Assembly (NCBI GenBank): GCA_965219915.1
Contig: OZ244794.1
Location: forward strand, 682,001-746,000
Direction of reading: 5' to 3'
Length of the DNA stretch: 64,000 bases
Source: Bin80 sp965219915
Lineage (GTDB): Bacteria; Bacteroidota; Rhodothermia; Rhodothermales; Bin80
Shown: piece after piece, positions 46,161-55,209 of the stretch
How the letters are laid out: every line of letters starts with the position of its first letter
Numbering within the stretch: position 1 is the stretch's first letter
Position numbers and translations under genes: made by a program
The notes under the pieces: model-generated
What the model saw: only the letters and a program-made list of their open reading frames with translations
Told to the model about the DNA's origin: nothing
Databases searched by the model: none

Positions 46161-47525
46161 ATGGCAAAGAAAAAAAATCGAACTCGTAACCTTCTAATAT
46201 TTGTCGCAATAGCAGTGGTCCTTCTGGTGGCTCTGGGTTTTGTTGGGCAGCGTATCTTCGGTGGTCCCAGTGCAGAGCGCGTGGAGATTGTCACAGCGGA
46301 ATTACGGACGGTCACACAAACGGTGACCGCGTCTGGGCGTGTGCAGCCGGAGGTGGAAATCGTGATTAGCCCGGATGTCTCGGGTGAAGTTGTGCAGTTA
46401 CCTGTCGTTGAAGGTCAGCAGGTCCGCAGGGGAGAGCTTCTTGCACGTATCAAACCGGATTATTACGAGGCTCAGGTGGAGCAGGCGGAAGCACAGCTTT
46501 CGCAGGCCAAGGCGAACCTGTCTCAACGCGAAGCAAGCCTGCTACTACAGGAACAGATACTCGACCGACAACGTCAGCTTTACGAAGCACAGGTTATCCC
46601 TCTTGACGAATATGAGCAGAGCGAAACCCAGTACAAGATCGCCAAGACAGATCTGGACGCGGCAACGTTTAATGTGGAGAGTTCAGAGGCACGTCTGCGG
46701 GAGGTCGAGGAACAACTCAGCAAAACCGCACTCTACGCCCCGATGTCTGGAACGGTAAGCCAATTGGATATTGAGTTGGGTGAGCGGGTGACGGGCAACG
46801 AGCTTCAGGCGGGCACTACGGTTATGAAGGTAGCCCGTTTGGACCAGATGGAATTGGAAGTGGAAGTCAGTGAGAACGATGTGGTCAACGTTGCGCTTGG
46901 TGACACCGCCTCCATTGAAGTGGATGCCTACCCTGAGCGCTTTTTCAAAGGAATCGTTACGGAGATCGCAAATTCGGCTCGACTGCAAGGAAGTACATTT
47001 CAGGAGCAGGTGACGAATTTTCCAGTCAAAATCCGAATCCTGGATTCCCATAATCCAGCTTCGCAGGCTCCCGGCGTTCTAAACGAGACGCCTGCGGTTC
47101 AGGACTATCCGAGCTTCAGGCCGGGTATGAGTGGGACCGTCGATATCTTTACAAACACGGTCACCGAGGTCGTTGCTGTTCCAATTCAGGCCGTGACCGT
47201 GAGGGATTTTAAAAATATTAATAGGGCTCGTGCCCGGCGAGCCACTAGTTCGGGATCAGACTCGACAGCGGCAGACGACAATGAGGCTGGATCGGCTTCA
47301 TTCTCGGATGAAGAAGATCTGCAGCGGATGGTATTTGTAGTGAATGGCGAGATGAAGGCGATTGCGACTGCAGTCGAAACAGGAATTTCTGACGATCAGT
47401 TTATTGAAATCAAGTCAGGTCTGGAAGAGGGACAGCGGGTCGTGAATGGTCCATACAGTGCCGTAAGCCGTGAACTCGGCGATGGAGACCTGGTCGAGGA
47501 ACGTGGATTCCGAGGTAGCAGATGA
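46161..47525 (+). CDS. HlyD/MacA-type periplasmic adaptor
   Basis: 454 residues from ATG 46161, 7 bp after the tolC stop. One N-terminal membrane helix (about 11-28), a lipoyl-like half motif, then a long hairpin of coiled coil (EQAEAQLSQAKANLSQREAS) and a second lipoyl half (LYAPMSGTVSQLDIELGERV). A beta-barrel and MP domain follow, with a variable acidic insert near 380. It would bridge an inner-membrane exporter and TolC. Confidence 0.92.
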   Translation: MAKKKNRTRNLLIFVAIAVVLLVALGFVGQRIFGGPSAERVEIVTAELRTVTQTVTASGRVQPEVEIVISPDVSGEVVQLPVVEGQQVRRGELLARIKPDYYEAQVEQAEAQLSQAKANLSQREASLLLQEQILDRQRQLYEAQVIPLDEYEQSETQYKIAKTDLDAATFNVESSEARLREVEEQLSKTALYAPMSGTVSQLDIELGERVTGNELQAGTTVMKVARLDQMELEVEVSENDVVNVALGDTASIEVDAYPERFFKGIVTEIANSARLQGSTFQEQVTNFPVKIRILDSHNPASQAPGVLNETPAVQDYPSFRPGMSGTVDIFTNTVTEVVAVPIQAVTVRDFKNINRARARRATSSGSDSTAADDNEAGSASFSDEEDLQRMVFVVNGEMKAIATAVETGISDDQFIEIKSGLEEGQRVVNGPYSAVSRELGDGDLVEERGFRGSR

Positions 47526-48268
47526 ATAACGGGACAAGCGGTCATCCGCTGATTCAGCTACGCGATGTAAGGAAGCTTTATCCTATGGGTACGGAGATTG
47601 TCCGCGCCTTGGATGGAGTGAGCCTGGATGTGTACCCGAACGAATACGTAGCGGTCATGGGTCCCAGTGGTTCCGGCAAGTCCACGCTCATGAACATGAT
47701 CGGTTGCCTGGATACACCTACGGATGGGAGCTATCTCCTTCGCGGGCACAATGTGGGTGAGATGGTTGATCACGAACTAGCAGAAATCCGCAATCGTGAG
47801 GTCGGATTTGTTTTTCAAACCTTCAATCTATTGCCGCGCGTCAACTGTCTGCAGAACGTAGAGCTCCCGCTCATATACAGCGGCAAGACACGTGGCCAGC
47901 GCCGTCAAATGGCTGCACATGCACTGGAGCAGGTTGGATTGTCGGACCGGGTGACACATAAACCCAACGAACTGTCCGGTGGACAGCGCCAACGGGTCGC
48001 TGTTGCACGCGCCTTGGTAAATAATCCTGCATTGGTTCTAGCCGATGAACCCACCGGAAACCTTGATACCAAGACGGGTCGAGAGATCATGTTTCTTTTC
48101 GAGACACTTTACCGCAGGGGCAACACGATCATGGTGGTAACTCATGAAGAAGAGGTTGCCCATCATGCGCGCCGCATTGTTCGCTTGCTGGATGGTTTGG
48201 TAGAGAGCGATGTTCGCGTTGAAAACCCTATACTGGCCGGCCAGGATACATCTGCTGTGCTGGGTTGA
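47522..48268 (+). CDS. MacB/LolD-type ABC transporter ATPase
   Basis: 248 residues starting at ATG 47522, overlapping the adaptor stop as ATGA. Walker A GPSGSGKST, the signature LSGGQRQRVAVARAL and Walker B ALVLADEPTGNLD are complete, with the LolD/MacB-type start TEIVRALDGVSLDV. It powers MacB/FtsX-type permeases, but no such permease follows; the next gene is on the other strand. It may work with a permease encoded elsewhere. Confidence 0.93.
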   Translation: MNNGTSGHPLIQLRDVRKLYPMGTEIVRALDGVSLDVYPNEYVAVMGPSGSGKSTLMNMIGCLDTPTDGSYLLRGHNVGEMVDHELAEIRNREVGFVFQTFNLLPRVNCLQNVELPLIYSGKTRGQRRQMAAHALEQVGLSDRVTHKPNELSGGQRQRVAVARALVNNPALVLADEPTGNLDTKTGREIMFLFETLYRRGNTIMVVTHEEEVAHHARRIVRLLDGLVESDVRVENPILAGQDTSAVLG

Positions 48269-48364
48269 GAGAAAGCATGCCGGCCAATGGGCGTTGAGCA
48301 GGAGCCGGCGGTCAGGCTGGCAGTGGTTTTCGTTCAGGTTGGATCGACTCCAGCACCGTGGTAG

Positions 48365-48850
48365 TTAGTTTGGTTCACAGTCCAGTGCTTCCTCAATTTG
48401 CACAAACCTGACTGGATCCTGTGTTCGACGGATCCGAACGGCTTCAAAAGCAACCCCGGTTGAAAAAGATGGACGACAATCGGGGCCCGGGGAGAACAGC
48501 CGATAGGTTGCAACCACTGTATCCCTAAGACTTTCAACGAGCTCAAAACGAAGGTCATATCCTCCCGCATTAACGTCAACAGCGGCAAGGAGGACCATTT
48601 CTGTTTCAAAGTCTGGTGACGTGAAGGGCATCAACGGCTGAAGTGAATCCGTATATGCGGTCCATGTATCCACATCTGTGATCAAGCGTATGGTGGTTGT
48701 GTCGATGGAAGCCTGAAGTCCGCGGCCCAGTGACACATAGGGGAGGAGTTTGGCTAGGTCTTCTTCTGTCAGTTCAGGTAGTGGCGCGGTCTCACAACTT
48801 GCAGAAAGCAGTAATGTCGAGATCAATATTATGGAACTAAGTTTTTGCAT
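48365..48850 (-). CDS. Lipoprotein with PrcB-like domain
   Basis: 161 residues from ATG 48850. The signal sequence ends in the lipobox LSASC. The globular part (MVLLAAVDVNAGGYDLRFEL) resembles the PrcB C-terminal beta fold of protease-complex accessory proteins. Its partner is not evident; no protease is adjacent. It diverges from rpoZ across only 45 bp. Confidence 0.6.
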   Translation of the reverse strand: MQKLSSIILISTLLLSASCETAPLPELTEEDLAKLLPYVSLGRGLQASIDTTTIRLITDVDTWTAYTDSLQPLMPFTSPDFETEMVLLAAVDVNAGGYDLRFELVESLRDTVVATYRLFSPGPDCRPSFSTGVAFEAVRIRRTQDPVRFVQIEEALDCEPN

Positions 48851-48895
48851 TAGCGTGTCAATGGTTCGTAACGCGTTCGTGTACATAAACTACTC

Positions 48896-49198
48896 ATGCC
48901 GCTTAAAACAGTTGATGTTGATGCGCTGGTTGAACAAACAGGTAACCTGTTTGAAGCCGTTGCGATCCTTTCGAAACGCTCGCGCCAAGCCGCGATTAAA
49001 ATGAAGTCGGAACTTGATACGCGCCTCGCGTACTTTGAGGGTTTCGATCCCGAACTGGAGGATCCGCATTTTCAGGAAGAACAGCGCCGCATATCTATTG
49101 AGCACGAGGAGCGACCCAAGCCGACGGAGGTTGCGGTCGAGGAAATGTTCAATTCCGAAATATACTTCCGGGATCCCACCACGGAGCCGGAAATCTAG
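48896..49198 (+). CDS. rpoZ: RNA polymerase omega subunit
   Basis: 100 residues. LVEQTGNLFEAVAILSKRSRQ matches the omega/Rpb6 core, and the C-terminal RPKPTEVAVEEMFNSEIYFR is characteristic of Bacteroidota omega proteins. It assists assembly of the beta-prime subunit. It is 18 bp upstream of uvrA and probably cotranscribed. Confidence 0.87.
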   Translation: MPLKTVDVDALVEQTGNLFEAVAILSKRSRQAAIKMKSELDTRLAYFEGFDPELEDPHFQEEQRRISIEHEERPKPTEVAVEEMFNSEIYFRDPTTEPEI

Positions 49199-49216
49199 GG
49201 CGCAGCCCGGCCTGTC

Positions 49217-52123
49217 ATGGAAGGCCAAAATAGAGAACGCCCGGACGAGTATATTCTCGTCCGAGGTGCGCGTGAGCACAACCTGAGGGATGTGAATGTG
49301 GATGTTCCGCGCGACGAGTTGGTTGTCGTAACTGGTCTATCAGGTTCGGGAAAGAGTTCACTCGCCTTTGATACTGTTTATGCAGAGGGTCAGCGACGAT
49401 ACCTGGAAAGCCTGAGTGCATATGCACGGCAGTTTGTTGGGATGCCTGAACGTCCCGACGTTGATCATATCGAAGGGCTCTCCCCGGTCATTGCGATTGA
49501 TCAGAAGACCGTCTCCAGGAGTTCGCGGTCAACGGTTGGTACGGTTACCGAGATATACGATTTTCTGCGACTGCTCTATGCACGCGCAGCGACCTCCTTC
49601 TCGGCAGCATCGGGCAAACCGCTTATCAGGCAGTCTACGGGCGAGATAATTGCAGCGATCCAGGAGTACCCTGTGAATTCAGAAATTGCGCTGCTTGCGC
49701 CTGTAGTTCGAGGTCGCAAAGGACATTATGGGGAACTCTTCGAGAGGGTGTCTCGCCAAGGCTATACCAGAGTTCGCGTCAATGGTAAGATCCGTGAGAT
49801 CAAGCCTGGTATGAAGGTTGCCAGGTACAGAACGCACAACATCGAGATTGTAGTAGATCGTTTGCGGATTGAGGAAGGTATGGGGGCTCGCATAGCTCAC
49901 TCGGTCAAGACCGCACTGGGGTTGGGGAAAGGAGTCTTGATTCTGGCAGAAGCGTCTGAAAAGGATCGCATCTTCAGTCGTCACCTATATGATCCTGAAA
50001 CAGGAGAGTCCTATCAGGAGGCCTCGCCGAGGACTTTTTCTTTCAACTCACCGTTCAGTGCCTGCAAGGTATGTCGTGGCCTCGGCATACAGGATTGCTG
50101 GAATGAAGAATTGCTTGTGCCGGACCGCTCGCTCAGTATCAAAAACGACGCAATAGAACTCCTTGATTCCTGGAGGGACCAATACTTCATTGACGAGATA
50201 GCGTCGGTCTTAGAGAAACGGGGCTTTTCTTTAGATACGCCCGTGAAGGAGATCAGTAAAACTGCGTGGAATGAGGTACTGCATGGTTCCCATAAATACC
50301 ATCAGATGATGGTGGGTGGCACCAAGTACGCCTACAAATCACCAGATGGGCGGGGCGTTTACAGCTTTTTGGACACGCGATATAAATTTGCAGACAAAAG
50401 GGAGCGAAGAGAACTTGACTGTTACAGGACGAGTCGGCCGTGCACCGAATGTAAGGGGGGCCGTCTTTCCAGTGAGGCGCTTTCGTACAGAATTGCCGGA
50501 AAGACGATTGCTGACCTGACGCAGATGGATCTGATTGGTCTGCGTGAGTTCTTGAATACAGTTCGTTTTGGCAAACGACAAGCCCAGATTGCTGCACCCA
50601 TTATTAAGGAGGTCCAGGAACGCCTGATGTTCATGGTTGATGTTGGGGTTGGTTATCTAACCTTGGATCGACCGGCTGCCACATTATCCGGCGGAGAAAG
50701 CCAGCGTATTCGACTGGCCACACAGATTGGTACACAGTTAACAGGAGTCTTATATGTTCTGGATGAGCCCTCTATTGGGTTACATGCTCGGGATAACCGG
50801 CGTTTGATAGCATCCCTGCGCAGGTTACGTGATCTAGGCAACTCAATCCTGGTCGTTGAGCATGATCGCGATATGATAGAGTCAGCAGATCATATCATTG
50901 ACATAGGGCCCGGTGCTGGTGATCAAGGTGGGGAGGTTGTGTATGCTGGATCTCCTGCAATGTTACGGCAAAATGGCAGTTCAAAAAAGGGATTGACCTT
51001 GCCTTATCTCTTGGGACAGCGTCGCATAGAAATTCCAGAGAAGCGTCGGGAGACACAAAAGCAAGTCATTGTGCTTTCCGGGGCAACGGGCAACAACTTG
51101 AAGAACGTCACGCTCACCCTGCCCCTTGGGACGTTCGTTTGTGTGACCGGTGTCAGCGGATCGGGAAAGAGTTCGCTCATTAACCAAACGCTTGTTCCTG
51201 CACTCACGTACCGGATGAATCCTCGTACCCGGGTACGAGGATTGCCGTATGAGAAGCTGGATGGGTATTCGTTGATTGATAAGTTGATCAACATTGATCA
51301 AAAGCCAATTGGGCGAACGCCTCGGTCAAATCCGGCCACGTACATCAACTTGTTCACGGAAATCCGGCAGTTGTTTGCTAAACTACCGCTGTCAAAAGCA
51401 CGGGGCTATAAGCCGGGACGATTTTCGTTCAATGTGCGAGGCGGGAGATGCGAGACCTGTTCCGGGGCGGGTATTGATCGCCTGGAGATGAATTTTTTGC
51501 CTGATGTATATGTAGAGTGCGAGACCTGTCAGGGCAGGCGTTACAATCAGGAAACATTGGAGGTGTCCTACAAGGGTAAAACCATTTCGGATGTTCTGAA
51601 CATGCGTGTAACCGAGGCGGCAGCCTTTTTTGCCAATCTGCCCAAGATTGCCAAGAAGCTGGACACGCTTCTCTCGGTTGGTCTGGGGTACATACGTTTA
51701 GGGCAGCAGTCAACCACGATTTCTGGGGGAGAGGCGCAGCGCGTGAAGCTGGCCAAAGAGCTTTCACGTTCGGCAATAGGGCGGACACTGTATCTATTTG
51801 ATGAGCCAACGACGGGACTGCATTTTGAAGATATCCGGTTATTTCTGAATGTTTTGCAGGAACTGGTGGACAGAGGCAATACGGTGCTTGTGATAGAACA
51901 TAACCCGGATGTGATAAAAGTTGCGGATTACATTGTGGATATGGGCCCGGAGGGAGGTGAGGCAGGTGGAGAGATTCTTTTTGCTGGTTCCCCAGAGGGA
52001 ATGAGTCGTCAAAATACTCATACAGCAGACTTGCTCAGGGAAATATTTTCGGGTGTGCAAGGCGAGCACGTTTCTGGTGATCCGGCAATTGAACCCGAAA
52101 GATCCCCCATGTATGGAGTCTGA
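49217..52123 (+). CDS. uvrA: Excinuclease ABC subunit A
   Basis: 968 residues. Two ABC ATPase modules with GLSGSGKSSLAFD and GVSGSGKSSLINQ Walker A sites, signature LSGGESQRIRLA, and zinc-binding pairs CKVC, CTEC and CETCSGAG/CETC. It starts damage recognition in nucleotide-excision repair with UvrB. The 3' end is duplicated 2.4 kb downstream. The C terminus (GDPAIEPERSPMYGV) is slightly longer than usual. Confidence 0.97.
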   Translation: MEGQNRERPDEYILVRGAREHNLRDVNVDVPRDELVVVTGLSGSGKSSLAFDTVYAEGQRRYLESLSAYARQFVGMPERPDVDHIEGLSPVIAIDQKTVSRSSRSTVGTVTEIYDFLRLLYARAATSFSAASGKPLIRQSTGEIIAAIQEYPVNSEIALLAPVVRGRKGHYGELFERVSRQGYTRVRVNGKIREIKPGMKVARYRTHNIEIVVDRLRIEEGMGARIAHSVKTALGLGKGVLILAEASEKDRIFSRHLYDPETGESYQEASPRTFSFNSPFSACKVCRGLGIQDCWNEELLVPDRSLSIKNDAIELLDSWRDQYFIDEIASVLEKRGFSLDTPVKEISKTAWNEVLHGSHKYHQMMVGGTKYAYKSPDGRGVYSFLDTRYKFADKRERRELDCYRTSRPCTECKGGRLSSEALSYRIAGKTIADLTQMDLIGLREFLNTVRFGKRQAQIAAPIIKEVQERLMFMVDVGVGYLTLDRPAATLSGGESQRIRLATQIGTQLTGVLYVLDEPSIGLHARDNRRLIASLRRLRDLGNSILVVEHDRDMIESADHIIDIGPGAGDQGGEVVYAGSPAMLRQNGSSKKGLTLPYLLGQRRIEIPEKRRETQKQVIVLSGATGNNLKNVTLTLPLGTFVCVTGVSGSGKSSLINQTLVPALTYRMNPRTRVRGLPYEKLDGYSLIDKLINIDQKPIGRTPRSNPATYINLFTEIRQLFAKLPLSKARGYKPGRFSFNVRGGRCETCSGAGIDRLEMNFLPDVYVECETCQGRRYNQETLEVSYKGKTISDVLNMRVTEAAAFFANLPKIAKKLDTLLSVGLGYIRLGQQSTTISGGEAQRVKLAKELSRSAIGRTLYLFDEPTTGLHFEDIRLFLNVLQELVDRGNTVLVIEHNPDVIKVADYIVDMGPEGGEAGGEILFAGSPEGMSRQNTHTADLLREIFSGVQGEHVSGDPAIEPERSPMYGV

Positions 52124-52276
52124 TTCATCAGGTGTGTAAAGGAAAAAATAATCGTCAAGGAGCAAGATTAGCCCTAAAGTCTCCCAATTCTACTTGGGCA
52201 TTTTTTGAATTCAACGCTTACAATGCAACTCGCTGTTCGCTTCTTTGCGCGAGTGCCTCATGGAACGAAAGAAATT
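51890..52276 (+). repeat. uvrA-tail repeat, copy 1
   Basis: Begins within uvrA at the codons for VIEHNPD and runs through the stop, the terminator hairpin and about 70 bp beyond, ending at GGAACGAAA. Copy 2 lies at 54323-54710. At protein level the shared part differs in roughly 12 of 52 residues by eye. Confidence 0.85.
52183..52206 (+). terminator. Intrinsic terminator of uvrA
   Basis: CCCAA and TTGGG form a stem around TTCTAC, followed by CATTTTTT. It is part of the repeated segment; the copy at 54627-54647 has lost some stem pairs. Confidence 0.65.
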
Positions 52277-52401
52277 TGTCCTTGGACATCAATAGATTAG
52301 CAATCTGATAATGTGCAGCTTAACTGGTGGCAGGCCGAAGTATACAGGAAGAAGTAGTCACAGTGGTCAAGACTTGCCAAGGGCAGGCGCCGGGGACCCG
52401 G

Positions 52402-54201
52402 TCAAGGTAGAGTCTTAAACCAAGTCTTGATCTTCTGGGCCATCAATTCTCTGCGTAAAGCCAAAAATTCATCGTAATCAGGAACTGATCCGTCGAGGAG
52501 GGATAGAGGAATGCAGTTTTGCTTAAAGTTTTCCTCCAATTCTGCACGTTTAGTGATTCCTCCATACCGGATTTTTCCACCGCTAACTTGTTCAAGTAGT
52601 TGAGGGAAGTATATCATTGGCGGCGTGTCAGATATGGCGATGTTGATTGGGCTTTCGGTGAATGCATAGTTGGCGATCTGATTGTACCGTCCCCGGGGGA
52701 GTTTCTGTTTCATCAGATATTTGCGTGGATATACATGATGACGATCTCCCCCACTGAGCAGTAGGTTTTGTACAGTAATTGCAGTTGAGAGAAACCCTTT
52801 ATCACCGAGGAATGCCTGCGCCGCTTGATACGCAATAAAATAGGGACTTGTTGAGCTAGAGGTTTCCATGTCTTGAAGCAGCATACCCGTCCAATAGCTC
52901 TCAGGAAGTTCGTTTTCGATAGTGGTCTCTACATATGGGCGTAACCCCTGAGCAGCGATTTGGCGGATATCGAGGTCGAACATAGTCTCCGGGCTTCCTG
53001 AGTAACGTCTCGTGAGGATTGACATTGCATACCATCGACGGGTCAAGCTTGCAACTTTGGATAGAGAGAGCCCCTTTTCACGCCCTTCCAGGTAAATAAT
53101 GAAAGCAAAGTTGACAGCATTCTGACTACGGATCATCTTGGATGTAAGGAATCCCGAAGAGCGTAGAATCATGGTCAGCCGGTCGAAGTGGGTCTTGCTC
53201 ATGAAGGCAGAGACACCTTTCTTCAACTGGTCGAAAGTATTATCTACGATCTCTTCTTCGTACTCGCGAGTCTCGAAATTACGACCCGATAGAAGGGATA
53301 CCAGATCCTGTAGCTTGCCACGCTTGAATTTTGAAGTAAATGCCACCCGTAGCATATCGGTATAGGTTGGATCGTAAAGGTCATCGTTTACCCCTTTTAG
53401 CCAAGTCATTTTTGGCCAAAATGGAGAGTTCACAAAATCGGAGTCCTTTTTGATCTCCGGGAAGGATTCAGGAGCAACGGCTAAATGACAGAAGTAGTCA
53501 ATGGCCTTACGCAAGAGTCCGCCTCCGTGGGTTTCATTTGCCGCGATTTTTGACATCGCGAAGTCTGCTTGGGAGAGAGTAGTACCAGCTGAGTTAACAC
53601 GGATGAAAATTTCAGTTACTTGATCTATATCAAGTTGCGCATCCAGTGCAATGACCCCAACTTGGTTGTTGGCGATTTTGAGAACATCTTGGATTGCTTG
53701 GTGGACATACTTTGGTAAGGTATTCTTATTGCGTTTAGTGTAAATCGTAACAAACTCATACTGATCAAATTCGGGAGCAAAGATCTCGGCAACATCATTA
53801 ATCCAGGCCCGATCTTTTTCAATGGCCGGATTGCATACATCGAAGCGTTTTTCCAAAGGATTGAACGCGATACGAATTCGCACTGATTTATAATCTTTGG
53901 TAAGTACTGGCTGTCCCAGGAGTGCCGCCATGAGTGCGGTAACTCGTTGTTGGCCGTCAATCAGTATGCGTTTTCCGTTCGAAAAAGTACCATCCTTTAG
54001 TTTGATTGAAGGGTTGCGCCAGGAAATCAGATAGCCGATCGGATAACCCTGATACAGTGAGTCAAGTAGATTGCGCACTTGTATTGAGTTCCATACAAAA
54101 GGACGCTGGATTTCGGGAATCGCAATATTGTTCGTCTTCACCCAAGTCAGCAAAGTCCCTACCATGTGAGAGGTAACAGAATATTGTTCTCGCATTGCCA
54201 T
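52402..54201 (-). CDS. DUF262-HNH (GmrSD-like) nuclease protein
   Basis: 599 residues from ATG 54201, preceded by AAAGAG; a GTG at 54246 would add 15 residues. The N-terminal DUF262 domain has IQRPFVW (31-37) and the nucleotide-binding motif IDGQQR (81-86). Near residue 500 a HNH-like DUF1524-type site occurs, DRHHVYPRKYLMKQK followed by NIAISDTPPMIYF. Such fused proteins belong to the type IV, modification-dependent restriction group that attacks modified phage DNA. No partner gene is present. It is on the opposite strand to uvrA and lies between two copies of the uvrA tail. Confidence 0.85.
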   Translation of the reverse strand: MAMREQYSVTSHMVGTLLTWVKTNNIAIPEIQRPFVWNSIQVRNLLDSLYQGYPIGYLISWRNPSIKLKDGTFSNGKRILIDGQQRVTALMAALLGQPVLTKDYKSVRIRIAFNPLEKRFDVCNPAIEKDRAWINDVAEIFAPEFDQYEFVTIYTKRNKNTLPKYVHQAIQDVLKIANNQVGVIALDAQLDIDQVTEIFIRVNSAGTTLSQADFAMSKIAANETHGGGLLRKAIDYFCHLAVAPESFPEIKKDSDFVNSPFWPKMTWLKGVNDDLYDPTYTDMLRVAFTSKFKRGKLQDLVSLLSGRNFETREYEEEIVDNTFDQLKKGVSAFMSKTHFDRLTMILRSSGFLTSKMIRSQNAVNFAFIIYLEGREKGLSLSKVASLTRRWYAMSILTRRYSGSPETMFDLDIRQIAAQGLRPYVETTIENELPESYWTGMLLQDMETSSSTSPYFIAYQAAQAFLGDKGFLSTAITVQNLLLSGGDRHHVYPRKYLMKQKLPRGRYNQIANYAFTESPINIAISDTPPMIYFPQLLEQVSGGKIRYGGITKRAELEENFKQNCIPLSLLDGSVPDYDEFLALRRELMAQKIKTWFKTLP

Positions 54202-54322
54202 CAGATGTTGCTCTTTGTTTGTATTATCCGAAATCGATCCCACCACAAGGTACTACAGATTCAGGAATTGGCATAAATATGTTGGTAGTTGCAAGCGGTA
54301 CTCAGCAGCAAAATTTTTTGGA

Positions 54323-54710
54323 GTGATAGGGCACAACCCAGATGCAATAAAAGTTCCCGATTACAGTGCGGATATGGGTCTAGAGGGGGGCGAGGCCGGC
54401 GGGGAGATCCTTTTTGCTGGTTTTCCCGAGGAGATGGTTCGTCAAAATACCCATGCTGCAGACTTGTTCAGGCAATCATTTTCCGGTAAGCAATGCAATC
54501 AGGTTGCTGGTGATCCGGCAATTTAGCCCGAAAGATCCCGATGTATGTAGTCTGATTCGTCGGCTATGTTTAGAACATTTATATTCGTCAAGGAGCAAGC
54601 TTAACCCCTCGAGTCCACCAATCCTACATGGGCATTTATTGAATTCACCGCGCGCAACGCAGCTCGCTGCATTCTCGTGGCGAGTTCCTTCAGGAACGAA
54701 AAAATTGGGG
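54323..54710 (+). repeat. uvrA-tail repeat, copy 2 (decayed)
   Basis: Colinear with 51890-52276. Its reading frame still encodes GHNPDAIKVPDYSADMGLEG and FAGFPEEMVRQNTHAADL without indels until a TAG where uvrA has a Glu codon. The same downstream CGTCAAGGAGCAAG and terminator region follow. It lacks the rest of uvrA. Confidence 0.87.
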
Positions 54711-54917
54711 AATGATACGTCTAATAAGTGACCCACTTCAAATTCTTACCGATTATTGATCGTCCTGAGGGGCGTGTTCAGCAGTGTCTTTGCGTACTCT
54801 TCAGGATTCATAGGAATAGATCTATTTACTGCATCCCAATCCTTGGCGGTCTCGACGGCTAGTCAGTCTGGCATTAGCGCGTTTGGTCTCGAAGGACGGT
54901 AACGCATGGTTTCGGGT
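54711..54917. other. Gene-free stretch between uvrA-tail copy 2 and the RT fragment
   Basis: No intact frame. The part from about 54850 may be the decayed upstream portion of the reverse transcriptase, since ARLVSKDGNAWFRVC-type and AAIFGPGY-type readings occur in different frames, but I cannot align it securely. Confidence 0.3.
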
Positions 54918-55143
54918 TTGCGAGAAGCTGCCGCGATCTTTGGGCCAGGCTATTAACCGGAGCAACATGGGTATCGGGAGGGACGAAGCGCCCAGCATGC
55001 GGTAAAGCGAATCCTCCATCTGTTGAACCGCAGCCACCTTGAAGGCGTGGACGCGGACTTATCTACCTACCTTGGCGAAATCCCACGCGCGGGATTGATG
55101 AAAAGCCTGGATCGTCGCATCAGTGACGTGCGGATGCCTAGGG
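54918..55143 (+). pseudogene. Group II intron reverse-transcriptase/maturase fragment
   Basis: One plus-strand frame reads PEQHGYREGRSAQHAVKRIL and then EGVDADLSTYLGEIPRAGL and MKSLDRRISD. These match RT blocks of group II intron LtrA-type proteins, which read YGYRPxRSAQxAV, then VDADLSxYFDxIPH and RRISD. Only about 65 codons remain: an in-frame TAA lies before PEQ, and the YADD catalytic block and maturase domain are absent. This is a dead relic. Confidence 0.75.
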
Positions 55144-55209
55144 GTGGCGAAAAAATAAGTTATCCTGACATTTCTTCATGGTACCGCAATATTCCAGTGG
55201 GTTGCGGGC

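Noticed and set aside
54215..54526. A distinct 103-residue protein
   Set aside because: Its C-terminal two thirds is clearly the duplicated uvrA tail, so it is a repeat relic rather than a gene.
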